Shown one piece after another: positions 40,912 through 48,907 of a stretch of DNA of 64,000 nucleotides. Below the pieces are notes generated by a model. That model was not told the DNA's origin and ran no database searches. It saw nothing but the letters and a program-made list of their open reading frames with translations. The position numbers and the translations under genes were made by a program. Source of the stretch: Paenibacillus ihbetae (GTDB lineage: Bacteria > Bacillota > Bacilli > Paenibacillales > Paenibacillaceae); contig NZ_CP016809.1 in the NCBI RefSeq assembly GCF_002741055.1, forward strand, positions 5,620,501 to 5,684,500, given 5' to 3'. The stretch's first letter is position 1; each line of letters begins with the position of its first letter.

Positions 40912-40937
40912 GTTTGGCTTACGGGTTCATCGGGTAA
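40912..40937 (+). promoter_or_regulatory. SigB-like promoter of the general stress gene
   Basis: GTTTGG (40912-40917), a 14-nt spacer and GGGTAA (40932-40937) match the SigB consensus GTTTAA-N12-14-GGGTAT closely. No SigA-type boxes compete. Confidence 0.55.
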
Positions 40938-40972
40938 TGATAAGAAAATAACCTGATGAAGGAGGGAATGGC

Positions 40973-41521
40973 ATGGAGCGGAAAGTGGCGGGCGTGTTTC
41001 GTTCGGAGCAGGAAGCAGCGCAGGCGATCGAACGGCTGCAGCGAAACGGTATTCCGAGCGATGCGATTTCGATTATTACGAAGGATCAACGGGATGCGGA
41101 CCATATAGCCGAGCAGACGGGCACGATGGCACCTGAAGGCGTGGCTGCAGGTGCGGCAACCGGAGGAATTCTTGGCGGCACCGCCGGCTTGCTGGCCGGA
41201 CTTGGCGCTTTGGCGATCCCGGGAATCGGACCGATCCTCGCAGCTGGCCCAATTGCCGCTGTGCTGACAGGGGCGGCGGTAGGAGCCGGTACCGGAGGCT
41301 TGGTCGGCGGTTTTATCGGCCTTGGCATACCGGAGGAGGAGGCGAGAGAGTACGAGTCCTATGTTGAGGAGGGCCGTATTCTGGTGCTTGTCGATGCCGA
41401 TCAAGAAAATACGGGAATATACGATATCTTCCGTGATTCGGATGCGATGAATGCGGATCGTTATGGACAGGCCGGTCCCGAGGGTGAGGCGTCCTTACCG
41501 CCGCGCGGAACGAATCTTTGA
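40973..41521 (+). CDS. General stress protein, YflT/17M-like with glycine-zipper core
   Basis: A 182-residue protein. The first ~45 residues (RKVAGVFRSEQEAAQAIERLQRNGI) form the ferredoxin-like half of the YflT stress domain, and EEEAREYESYVEEGRILVLVD is its second half. Between them (about 58-118) is a Gly/Ala-rich hydrophobic region that could be two membrane-inserting glycine zippers. GAAGGAGGG precedes the ATG. The SigB-like promoter agrees with a general stress role; the molecular function is unknown. Confidence 0.8.
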   Translation: MERKVAGVFRSEQEAAQAIERLQRNGIPSDAISIITKDQRDADHIAEQTGTMAPEGVAAGAATGGILGGTAGLLAGLGALAIPGIGPILAAGPIAAVLTGAAVGAGTGGLVGGFIGLGIPEEEAREYESYVEEGRILVLVDADQENTGIYDIFRDSDAMNADRYGQAGPEGEASLPPRGTNL

Positions 41522-41898
41522 CATGATCCGAATGGAGTTACATTACTTAACCGAAACAAAGAATCCCTTAAAGGGATTCAGAGGAACGGTTGACGTTACG
41601 TCCATTCATTTGGAACAGTTGGAGTGCTCAATGCTCGTTGTTGATATTGATGCGATATCAAAAGAACTGTCCCCTATGTGGATTTATTCTGCTGGCGGAC
41701 AGTTTTTTTACATTAAGAACAGGTTGATTTCACAAGTAATAATTATGCGGTTTTCCCGGATTATCCGTACATACAGAGGAGGCATTGGAGCTCGCATCGG
41801 GCGGGTGAATGGGATTTTTTGGATTGGCGTCAGGCGTCCCCGCTCCCTTAGAATGAAATACGTCAACTAAGAAAGAAATCGGTTAGGGGGGAGCAGTT
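41522..41898 (+). other. Leader-like intergenic stretch with hairpins and a terminator
   Basis: A perfect GAATCCCTT-A-AAGGGATTC hairpin (41561-41579), enclosed by AACCG/CGGTT (41549-41591), is followed by GATAT/ATATC and then a terminator: AACTGTCC (41665-41672) with GGACAGTT (41697-41704) and Ts to 41709. TTGACA at 41518-41523 could start it. It resembles a leader or small RNA ahead of the acyltransferase gene. A frame spanning it is not judged coding. Confidence 0.45.
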
Positions 41899-43107
41899 AT
41901 GGCTAAAGAACGAATACCCGAGGTTGAACGTTTGCGAGGCATCGCCTTTTTGGCTGTCGTTCTGCAGCACTCGATTGCCCATTATTCGATCGCACCCGGA
42001 ATGACGGCTGATGACGGCATCCTGATGGCGGTTCTGCTCATGGGCACCAAATTTGCAGTCCCTGTATTCGTGTTTATCACAGGTTTAGTGCTATTTTACA
42101 ACGACCGCGGACAACTTCATTATGGTCGTTTCATTAAAAAACGCTTTGGCGATATCTATATTCCATTTGCTGTATGGACGGTTGTTACGATTTTGATAAA
42201 TTCGGGATTTAACCCGTTTGTTCTAGAGGATTGGAAGGACCTGGGCTTTGTTCTGATCACCGGAAAATCCAGCTCGCATTTTTGGTATATCATCATGTTG
42301 TTTCAGATGTACTTGCTGTATCCGCTGTTTCGTCCAGCATTCTTCCGCGTGAAGGCGCAGGCCAGCCGATCTATAGGGCTCTTGCTTCTGCTCCTGTCGG
42401 GCGTGCTGTATCTATGGCTGATCAGCGGGATTAGCGAGATTGGCCAGTGGATGGGAAGCCTCCGGATTCCCGTTTGGAGTGAGCTGTTTACGACTTATGC
42501 GGATCGGAATGCATTATACTACTTTTTTTACTTTACGCTAGGAGCCGCAGCCGGGCTGTATCAGCAGGAGTGGAAAGGGTGGATTCGCCGTTACCGGAAA
42601 CTGAACTGGGTCGTATTTGCTTTTTTGTTCGGGTGGTTGCTCATCCAAGCGGTGTCTGAAATCCGGGCGGCAGACGGTGGAATTACGTTCTATTCGTTGT
42701 CGCTGCTTCGTCCGTCGATGGCGTTGTTCCTGATCAGCTCGATCATTGTCATGTATGATGCGGCAGGCTGGATCTGCAAAAATGGCGGGGAGACGCTCAA
42801 CAAAGCGCTGACTTCCATCGGCTTGTATTCGTACGGGGCATATCTGATGCACCTTCTGACACTGCGTCTTAGCTACACAGTGGATGAAAGCCTGCTCCTG
42901 CATGCGCCTGCCTCCGTTCGAATCGCCGCTTCTTGGATCATTAGTGCGGCAGTCGCATATGGGGGTACCTATTTGCTGTCGAAGCTGCCGTTTGGAAAAT
43001 GGCTGGTCGGATTATCGGGAAGAAGGGGACGTTCGCAGCCGCATCCGCCGGATCGGCCGCACCGGCTTAAGCCGAAGCCTCAGGCTGGGCAAGCACCCGG
43101 CGTCTAG
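41899..43107 (+). CDS. Acyltransferase family 3 membrane protein
   Basis: A 402-residue protein with about ten membrane helices. The opening EVERLRGIAFLAVVLQHSIAHY carries the Arg-x-x-x-GI and the catalytic His of acyltransferase-3 proteins; FWYIIMLFQMYLLYPLF and SYGAYLMHLL are further family stretches. Such enzymes O-acetylate cell-surface sugars or peptidoglycan. The last ~40 residues are Arg/Pro-rich and cytosolic. GGGGGGAG precedes ATG 41899. The acceptor is not known. Confidence 0.85.
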   Translation: MAKERIPEVERLRGIAFLAVVLQHSIAHYSIAPGMTADDGILMAVLLMGTKFAVPVFVFITGLVLFYNDRGQLHYGRFIKKRFGDIYIPFAVWTVVTILINSGFNPFVLEDWKDLGFVLITGKSSSHFWYIIMLFQMYLLYPLFRPAFFRVKAQASRSIGLLLLLLSGVLYLWLISGISEIGQWMGSLRIPVWSELFTTYADRNALYYFFYFTLGAAAGLYQQEWKGWIRRYRKLNWVVFAFLFGWLLIQAVSEIRAADGGITFYSLSLLRPSMALFLISSIIVMYDAAGWICKNGGETLNKALTSIGLYSYGAYLMHLLTLRLSYTVDESLLLHAPASVRIAASWIISAAVAYGGTYLLSKLPFGKWLVGLSGRRGRSQPHPPDRPHRLKPKPQAGQAPGV

Positions 43108-43198
43108 TTACGCATCCCGTGGAATATCGTTCCTCACACGGATAAAACGAGAAATAACTGCCTGGGTCAGCGCACCAGCGGGCGCAGATGGCTCTCAC

Positions 43199-43221
43199 AA
43201 GTCCCTTATGGGGACTTTTTT
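43199..43221 (+). terminator. Terminator after the acyltransferase gene
   Basis: AAGTCCC (43199-43205), TTATG loop, GGGACTT (43211-43217) and a T run. Confidence 0.75.
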
Positions 43222-43861
43222 GCCGTTCCGGGGCGCCCACGGCACTCAAGCCCCCACGACCCCTACCATCCCCACAAGTCTCAAGACCTTGCGTACTTCG
43301 ACCAACGGGCCATCAGCGCACCATCCAACCAAGTACCGTTCTACCCGGCTCGACCAACCATCAAGCAATCGAGCAAGCTAATAAGCAGCCGAACAAGCAA
43401 GCTGAGGATGTACCATGGGCAAACCATAGACTAACTATGGACAAACCAGTTACCAAGTTAACATGTAAACAAGCTAGCAGGTGACGCAGGTGACGCGAGA
43501 ACCAACCTGATCCGAACTACCGGGGTAAATTCAAACTGTAATAATTTCAACATATGAAAAATTCACAATAGAAAAATCCGAAAACACCTTCTCGCCTCCG
43601 TTCTCGCTTAATCCCAGCTTCAACACGTTTCAATCCACCCTATTTTGGTTAAAAGAAGGGGATGCCTCCTATTGTGCAGTCTGGGAAACTGTGGGTTATA
43701 ATGGAATATAAGAAAAAACGTCTATCGAGATACTCTCACAGTAGACAGACCGCCTTTTCGCGGTGGTTTTTCTTGAGATATCAGGCAGCGGATCCTTCTA
43801 AGCTTATACTTTCTGATATCTTAACAAACGGGAAGAGACCCGACAGTCAGGAGGCGTTCGA
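43222..43861 (+). other. Long intergenic region upstream of the RTP-like gene
   Basis: 43231-43400 is unusually poor in T and rich in C and A, with short AAGCA-type repeats and no gene. Two direct repeats, ATGGGCAAACCA (43415-43426) and ATGGACAAACCA (43437-43448), lie 22 nt apart. TATAAT (43697-43702) has only a weak -35. A terminator-like hairpin ACCGC/GCGGT (43749-43764) with GGTTTTT, and a 9-bp inverted repeat AGATATCAG (43776-43784) with CTGATATCT (43813-43821), follow before the start codon. Confidence 0.5.
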
Positions 43862-44224
43862 ATGGCGTTTATGATCGCGCAGCGTGCTTTTATCAAGGTT
43901 TATCTTATTACGATGGTGGAGCAGCAGCGGGGGTACGGATATCAGATGCTGGAGGAGCTGCGCCAGCGATTTAAGGATCATGGCTATTCGCCGCCGCAAA
44001 GTGAAATCTACCGCGCACTGCATGAGCTGGTCCAAGAAGGCGTGCTGTATCGTACGAAGCAGCTGAAGGGCAATGATCCGCGTGTCGATTTCCAAGAAAT
44101 CGTGCTCTATCACTTCACCGACGAAGGAGCCGAGAAGGCCAAGCTGTATAAAAAGCAGGTCAAACAAGATCTGGATCGGTGCTTGGGAATTCTTCATAAA
44201 GCGGTCAACGATAATTTTGGATAA
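43862..44224 (+). CDS. rtp: Replication terminator protein (RTP) family, winged helix
   Basis: A 120-residue winged-helix protein that tracks the B. subtilis RTP sequence over nearly its whole length: QRAFIKVYLITMVEQQRGYG, then SEIYRALHELVQEGVL, then EIVLYHF and a dimerisation helix AKLYKKQVKQDLDRC ending in NDNFG. RTP dimers bind Ter sites and block replication forks in one direction. AGGAGG at 43852 sets the start. PadR-family regulators share the fold, so a gene-regulatory role cannot be excluded. The match in the recognition-helix and C-terminal regions favours RTP. Confidence 0.78.
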   Translation: MAFMIAQRAFIKVYLITMVEQQRGYGYQMLEELRQRFKDHGYSPPQSEIYRALHELVQEGVLYRTKQLKGNDPRVDFQEIVLYHFTDEGAEKAKLYKKQVKQDLDRCLGILHKAVNDNFG

Positions 44225-44270
44225 TCCATAGTCACGAATAACAACGATGATCCGAAGGAGGAATGGCCAT

Positions 44271-45302
44271 ATGAGCAGGAAATTGCGATTCGGAATTATG
44301 AGTACCGCTCGGATTGCACGAAATGCCATGATACCTGGCATCCTGAAATCGGAACGCTGTGAGGTGAAAGCGGTCGCAAGCCGCAATAAGGAGAAGGCGG
44401 CTGAGCTCGCCAAACGCTATCATATTGATCGATATTACGGTTGCTACGACGAGCTTTTGCTTGATCCCGATATTGACGCGGTTTATATTCCGCTGCCTAA
44501 TCACCTTCATAAGATGTGGAGCATTAAAGCTGCTGAGGCAGGAAAGCATGTGCTCTGCGAGAAGCCGGCGGCATTGACTGAAGCGGATGTCAGGGAAATG
44601 GCGGACGCGGCCAAAGCCCATGATGTGCTGTTTGCTGAAGCATTCATGTACCGCTATCACCCGAAGCATGCACGTGTACGCGAAATTATTGAGAGTGGTG
44701 AAATCGGTGAGCTAAGAGGCATCCACGGCTCATTTACGTTCAATAATGCGAGTGATAAAGGAAATGTCCGCTACAGCCAAGAAATGGGCGGAGGCTCGAT
44801 TTACGATGTGGGGTGCTATCCGATTTCGGCAGCCCGAATGATCTACGGCCAGGAGCCCCGGGCAGTGACGGCCCACGCCTTTTTTTCCGAAGAGCATGAC
44901 GGCGTGGATATGATGGTGCATGGCATGATGGAATTTGGAAACGGGCTGGGCCTAACCTTCGAATGCGGGATGTGGACGTATCCCCGATGCTCGCTTGAAA
45001 TCTCGGGGACCGAAGGGAGAATCGAGCTCCCTTGCGCATTCGGATGGGAACGGATGGAGCATATGTCGCAAATCTGCATTCATACCGCGAAGGGGAGCCG
45101 GGAAGAGAAGGTCGGCATCTACAACCATTTTGCGCTGCAGGCGGATGCCATGGCTTCCGCGGTTATGGATGGTATCCCATTGCCTTATGGACCTGACGAT
45201 TCGATACGGAACATTCGGGCGATTGAGGCATGCTTACGTTCAGCGCGGACGTCGTCACGTATCGAAATCCCGCCGGTTAAGGACAAGCAATTCCATGCAT
45301 AA
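44271..45302 (+). CDS. Gfo/Idh/MocA family oxidoreductase
   Basis: A 343-residue NAD(P)-dependent enzyme from ATG 44271 behind GAAGGAGGAA. The Rossmann domain begins LRFGIMSTARIARN, and the family's catalytic EKP motif is present (HVLCEKPAAL, near residue 96). YDVGCYPISAARMIYG is the conserved substrate-site stretch. Family members oxidise or reduce sugars, inositols and related compounds. The substrate is not evident. The longer frame from 44247 is rejected on the ribosome site. Confidence 0.88.
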   Translation: MSRKLRFGIMSTARIARNAMIPGILKSERCEVKAVASRNKEKAAELAKRYHIDRYYGCYDELLLDPDIDAVYIPLPNHLHKMWSIKAAEAGKHVLCEKPAALTEADVREMADAAKAHDVLFAEAFMYRYHPKHARVREIIESGEIGELRGIHGSFTFNNASDKGNVRYSQEMGGGSIYDVGCYPISAARMIYGQEPRAVTAHAFFSEEHDGVDMMVHGMMEFGNGLGLTFECGMWTYPRCSLEISGTEGRIELPCAFGWERMEHMSQICIHTAKGSREEKVGIYNHFALQADAMASAVMDGIPLPYGPDDSIRNIRAIEACLRSARTSSRIEIPPVKDKQFHA

Positions 45303-45320
45303 TCAATAGATTTACATTCT

Positions 45321-45353
45321 TAAACCGCTGCATTAGCGGTTTATTTTTTTTTG
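45321..45353 (+). terminator. Terminator after the oxidoreductase gene
   Basis: AAACCGC (45322-45328) pairs with GCGGTTT (45336-45342), followed by ATTTTTTTTTT. Confidence 0.85.
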
Positions 45354-45389
45354 CCTATTGCATTCTTCTCCATAATCGATAAAATAAAC

Positions 45390-45432
45390 TTAACGTTAAA
45401 AAAATTTTAACGAACCCAAAACATTTAACGTT
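45390..45432. promoter_or_regulatory. Cluster of TTAACG motifs
   Basis: The palindrome TTAACGTTAA (45390-45399), TTAACG (45407-45412) and TTAACGTT (45425-45432) occur within 43 bp, just before the tandem repeats. Candidate regulator sites. Confidence 0.4.
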
Positions 45433-45561
45433 GCTTTTAAAAAGATTTTCTTGTGCTTTTAAATGGATGTTCTGGTGCTTTAAAGGAATATTCTGGTGCT
45501 CTAAAAGGATTATTCAGATGCCTTTAAAAGGAATTTCTTGTGCGAGTAAAAAGATTTTTAC
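45430..45561. repeat. Six tandem ~22-bp direct repeats upstream of the MFS gene
   Basis: Units start near 45430, 45453, 45475, 45496, 45518 and 45540. Each reads close to GTGCTTTTAAAAGGAT followed by WTTCTG, with 1-5 differences. The 21-22-bp period equals two helical turns, so a bound protein would face one side of the DNA. The array ends about 55 bp before the start codon. Confidence 0.75.
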
Positions 45562-45615
45562 GGTACCTGATTTAAAAGGGAGAATATCAAATCGATATTG
45601 AAGAGGAGAACAAGT

Positions 45616-46893
45616 ATGCAAAATGCTGCCATGTTAGAAAAACGAGGATTCAGCCAGCTTCTGCCCCATAAGCCGTATCTGTTGTATCTGACCGCCCAAG
45701 CGGTAACGCGCTTTGGAGATTCCTTGGATTCCATCGCATACAGCTGGATGGTCTATATGCTGACAGGATCGGAGCTCTTGATGGGATCGTTGTTTGCTTT
45801 TAATTTTGTGCCTGGATTGCTGTTCAGTCTGTTTACCGGAACATTCGTCGATCGATGGCTGAAAAAGCGCGTGCTTATCGTGATTTATTTGGCGCGCGGG
45901 ATCATGGTATCTTTAACGGCCTTTCTTTTTGCCCTTGGACTGCTGGAAGTGTGGCACTTGTTCTTCATCACGTTTATCAACTCAACGCTGGAGTGCTTTT
46001 CCAGACCGGCGGAAATGTCGATCGTCCCAAGACTGCTTCCACATGATAAGCTGATGACCGGCAATTCCTTCTCCACGTCGATCAGCCGCAGCGCCGAGTT
46101 CATCGGGCTGTCCGCAGCGGGGGCTCTTATCGCCCTGATCGGCATCTCGGGAACCATACTGATCGATGCTTGTACGTTTTTGTTTGCCGCGTTGATCATT
46201 GCGTTCATGCCGAATCCGGAAGCCGCTGAAGCAGCCCGGGAAGTGACCGAAAGTCCTCCGGCTGCCGAACCGGCGAGGAGAACAGTCCTAGGGGATATCC
46301 GGGAAGCGCTTGCCTTCGTCAAACAGCACGCTTTGCTTCTGATCACCACGGTGCTGGCGATGATCAATAATTTCTGTCTTGCACCCCTGAATGTGCTGCA
46401 GCCTGTGTACGTCAAAGAAACGCTGGGGGCAGGCGCAGGGGGAATGAGCGTAATGGGGAGCTCGCTTCTGATCGGGATGGTCTGCTGCGGCATCTGGATG
46501 GGGCGCTACGGCAAGTCTTTTAAAAAGAGCACATTGATCATTGCAGGCTCCATTCTGCTTGGACTAAGCTACTTCGCATTGGGAATTCCGGGCAATCTGC
46601 CTGCATTTCGGATTGAAGCGGCTGCCGGCTGTATGTTCCTCGCGGGCGTTGCCGTGACGATCCTCAATACTCCCATCTCGACGTACATCATGGAAGTAAC
46701 ACCGAAAGCTCTCCTCGGAAGAGTCGGTGCGTTGATGTCGGTATTGTGTACGGCCGCTATACCTGTTGGCAGCTTTATCACCGGTGCCATTGCAGAGCAT
46801 CAGCCGCCTCCGATCCTGTTTATGATCATGGGGATCGTCATGATCCTTCCCGTCATGTTCCTGCTCCGCAAGAAGAGCTTCCGGGCGATTTAA
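45616..46893 (+). CDS. MFS efflux transporter
   Basis: A 425-residue protein with 12 membrane segments. The first loop and TM2 region (AQAVTRFGDSLDSIAYSWMVYMLTG, then FNFVPGLLFSLFTGTFVDRWLKKRVLI) is typical of the MFS macrolide-efflux-like group. GAGGAGA at 45603-45609 gives ATG 45616; TTG 45598 is the ribosome-site region itself. A regulator gene follows with its own promoter. The array of 22-bp repeats upstream suggests tight control. The substrate is unknown. Confidence 0.85.
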   Translation: MQNAAMLEKRGFSQLLPHKPYLLYLTAQAVTRFGDSLDSIAYSWMVYMLTGSELLMGSLFAFNFVPGLLFSLFTGTFVDRWLKKRVLIVIYLARGIMVSLTAFLFALGLLEVWHLFFITFINSTLECFSRPAEMSIVPRLLPHDKLMTGNSFSTSISRSAEFIGLSAAGALIALIGISGTILIDACTFLFAALIIAFMPNPEAAEAAREVTESPPAAEPARRTVLGDIREALAFVKQHALLLITTVLAMINNFCLAPLNVLQPVYVKETLGAGAGGMSVMGSSLLIGMVCCGIWMGRYGKSFKKSTLIIAGSILLGLSYFALGIPGNLPAFRIEAAAGCMFLAGVAVTILNTPISTYIMEVTPKALLGRVGALMSVLCTAAIPVGSFITGAIAEHQPPPILFMIMGIVMILPVMFLLRKKSFRAI

Positions 46894-46906
46894 ATGATGA
46901 CACGCT

Positions 46907-46935
46907 TTGTAATTTCGAACTTCTGGGCCTATAAT
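46907..46935 (+). promoter_or_regulatory. SigA-type promoter of the ArsR-type regulator
   Basis: TTGTAA (46907-46912), a 17-nt spacer and TATAAT (46930-46935). The -10 contains the ATG at 46934, which therefore cannot be the start codon. Confidence 0.75.
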
Positions 46936-46969
46936 GAGAGGAACGAAATTTGCAAAGAAGGTGTTCGGT

Positions 46970-47527
46970 GTGGAAAGCAAGGAATTGACGACGCTGGAAG
47001 AGATCAAAATATATTCGGATCCATATCGACTCCAAATATTGAACGTGCTTAACAAATTCGGGCGTCCGGCCACCGTGAAGGAAGTAGCGGACCGGATGGG
47101 GGATGTGCCTGCTAAAGTTCATTATCATATGAAAAAACTGGAGAAGATCGAGCTGGTCAAGATCGTCTCAACCAAAGAGATTAATGGTATCATTGCAAAA
47201 TACTACGAACCATTTGCAGGGGCGATCCGGATCAAGCGCGGGAACGATACGGAAGAGCCGGTCATCAAGGAGCTGATCCGCTCCGAGACCAATAAGCTGC
47301 TGTCGGAGCTGTTTAATCAGAACAGGGAACGGTTCTTTAAGTATCTTAATAACGAAGAAGGATTAACGACTTCGATGCTGACGAACACGACCCTGTATAT
47401 GACAGAAGATGAGGCCAGAAATCTGTTCAAGGAGCTGGATAAGCTGCTCGAACCTTACAAAAATAAACGCAGCGAAGCGGATCAAGAATACGAGTTTTTT
47501 GCCACGAATATTCGTTCCGTCGACTAA
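46970..47527 (+). CDS. ArsR-type winged-helix transcriptional regulator
   Basis: 185 residues from GTG 46970 (AAGAAGG upstream). The N-terminal ~75 residues are a winged-helix domain (SDPYRLQILNVLNKFGRPATVKEVADRMG, recognition helix PAKVHYHMKKLEKIELV). The C-terminal ~100 residues are helical and acidic and resemble the ligand/dimer part of long ArsR-like proteins. It may control the adjacent MFS gene. The candidate binding sites are the 22-bp repeats or the TTAACG motifs; this is inference from adjacency. Confidence 0.82.
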   Translation: MESKELTTLEEIKIYSDPYRLQILNVLNKFGRPATVKEVADRMGDVPAKVHYHMKKLEKIELVKIVSTKEINGIIAKYYEPFAGAIRIKRGNDTEEPVIKELIRSETNKLLSELFNQNRERFFKYLNNEEGLTTSMLTNTTLYMTEDEARNLFKELDKLLEPYKNKRSEADQEYEFFATNIRSVD

Positions 47528-47549
47528 ATGAGTAATAACCCATAATCAA

Positions 47550-47586
47550 AAAGCTGGCACCTGATAACCGTACAGGTGTCAGCTTT
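47550..47586. terminator. Terminator between convergent regulator and DksA-like genes
   Basis: A 14-bp stem (47550-47563 with 47573-47586, one G-U) is followed by TGTCTTCT on the plus strand and preceded by an A-rich stretch, so it may work both ways. Confidence 0.7.
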
Positions 47587-47616
47587 GTCTTCTAATGCGT
47601 GAAAGAACGGCATAAC

Positions 47617-48171
47617 CTATTTCTTATAATCGTCTTGTCCGGGTTTTACGGACATGGCCGGCGAAGTTGATGTGCCATAATCGTTCACGGCGTCCCACGC
47701 ATCGGCATCATCGAATCTGCCGCTCATACTCTGGCGGTTGATGCCTGCGCCTGACGGCGGTGCTGTCATGACTTCCTCTTCAACGGGTCGATCATCCGAC
47801 AATGCCCGATTCGGCGCATGGTCGATACAGTAGGCCGTGTAAGGTACAGCTTCCAGCCGTTCCAAAGGGATCTCTTTGCCGCATACGGTGCAAGCCCCGT
47901 ACTCGCCGCGATCCATTCGAGCCAGAGCCGCATTGATTTGTTCCAGCTCCATCTGCTGCGATTCCTCGATGGCCAAATCGCGTCCGCGTTCGAACACTTC
48001 GGTTCCGGTGTCAGCCGGGTGATTGTCGGCGGCGCTGAGCTCGCCGGTAGAATCCCGAAGGGATTCTCCGGATACGGAATCCGGATCGGAGAGATGTTGC
48101 TCCAGACGCTTTTTGTCCTGAAGCAGGCGCTGCTTCAACTGCTCGTATTGCTGTCTCGTCTTGGCATTCAT
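47617..48171 (-). CDS. yteA: TraR/DksA-type zinc-finger protein (YteA-like)
   Basis: 184 residues from ATG 48171 (GAGGAGCG upstream); a longer frame to 48315 lacks a ribosome site. An N-terminal coiled coil (QQYEQLKQRLLQDKKRLEQHL) is followed by a zinc finger CTVCGKEIPLERL and YCIDH, so the fourth ligand is His rather than Cys. The acidic C-terminal tail (about 130-184) is variable. Bacillus YteA proteins have this layout, and several are linked to sporulation. A DksA-like effect on RNA polymerase is possible but not shown. Confidence 0.82.
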   Translation of the reverse strand: MNAKTRQQYEQLKQRLLQDKKRLEQHLSDPDSVSGESLRDSTGELSAADNHPADTGTEVFERGRDLAIEESQQMELEQINAALARMDRGEYGACTVCGKEIPLERLEAVPYTAYCIDHAPNRALSDDRPVEEEVMTAPPSGAGINRQSMSGRFDDADAWDAVNDYGTSTSPAMSVKPGQDDYKK

Positions 48172-48395
48172 GATGGTCGCTCCTCTCGATCTGATGAAAT
48201 GCTTCATGTATGACAATACCCGGAATTGGGCCTGGACAATCATTTGGGATGATTCACGGCATGTCCTTACGTTTTTGGAACATTCTCCAAAAAAGCCCCG
48301 GACAGTTTTAATCAAGACGGCGAATATGATATAAAAAAAGATAGAGAGATACCGATTGCATAAGTAGCCGTACCAATATTTGGAGGTAAATCACT

Positions 48396-48773
48396 ATGGA
48401 TGAACACATGAAACGCCGATTGGATAAACAGAAAAAGTTATTCCGGCAGCTAGGCATTCAACTGGACGCTTTGTCTATCCATGAGAAAGAATTTTCAACC
48501 AAGCTGCGTGGATACGACCAGCAGGAGGTGGATACCTTCCTGGACGAAGTCATCAAGGATTACGAGCGTTTTTATGCTACGATCTCGGATCTTATGGATA
48601 AATGGCAGGAGCAGCAAATTATTATCAGGGATTTGAAGGCGGGCGTAAAGCCGGAGCCCGAGCGGCCGCTGCTGGATCCGGTTGAACTGGAAGAGACGGT
48701 GACCAGACTGGAAGCGGACTTACGCATCCTGAAGAAGCAAATCCGGCCGGAGCAGCGCTTTTATATTGACTAA
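48396..48773 (+). CDS. Short DivIVA-domain protein
   Basis: A 125-residue protein. Residues 28-65 (LSIHEKEFSTKLRGYDQQEVDTFLDEVIKDYERFY) carry the membrane-curvature-sensing lipid-binding part of DivIVA/GpsB; RGYD-x3-VD-x-FLD is the hallmark. Two coiled segments follow (about 55-80 and 95-117). An N-terminal extension of about 25 residues (MDEHMKRRLDKQKKLFRQLG) is unusual. TTGGAGGT precedes the ATG. It could be a second division or cell-wall scaffold besides the main DivIVA. Confidence 0.82.
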   Translation: MDEHMKRRLDKQKKLFRQLGIQLDALSIHEKEFSTKLRGYDQQEVDTFLDEVIKDYERFYATISDLMDKWQEQQIIIRDLKAGVKPEPERPLLDPVELEETVTRLEADLRILKKQIRPEQRFYID

Positions 48774-48864
48774 GGGCCACCCCCGGCGGTCAGTATCAGC
48801 TTGATCCTGCTGTGACGCCCATGGTCTAGATATTTCCTTACATAATACGAATGCTTTTCATGAA

Positions 48865-48907
48865 AAGAACCGCAAACACCGATGAACGGTTATTTGCGGT
48901 TCTTTTT
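48865..48907. terminator. Terminator between DivIVA-domain and cupin genes
   Basis: AAGAACCGCAAA (48865-48876) pairs with TTTGCGGTTCTT (48893-48904), with Ts after. The stop codon of the cupin gene (48890) lies in its loop. Confidence 0.8.

Noticed and set aside
41451..41870. 139-residue plus-strand frame
   Set aside because: It overlaps the stress-protein gene and passes through several hairpins and a terminator; composition does not look coding.
43188..43484. 98-residue Pro/Gln/Lys-rich frame
   Set aside because: It starts inside a terminator and reflects the C/A-rich composition; no ribosome site.
43862..44224. Ordinary PadR regulator as the first reading of this gene
   Set aside because: The length-wide match to B. 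subtilis RTP, including the C-terminal dimerisation helix, is more specific; the PadR alternative is kept as a caveat.
45430..45561. Tandem repeats considered as a CRISPR array
   Set aside because: Units are contiguous without unique spacers and no cas gene is present.
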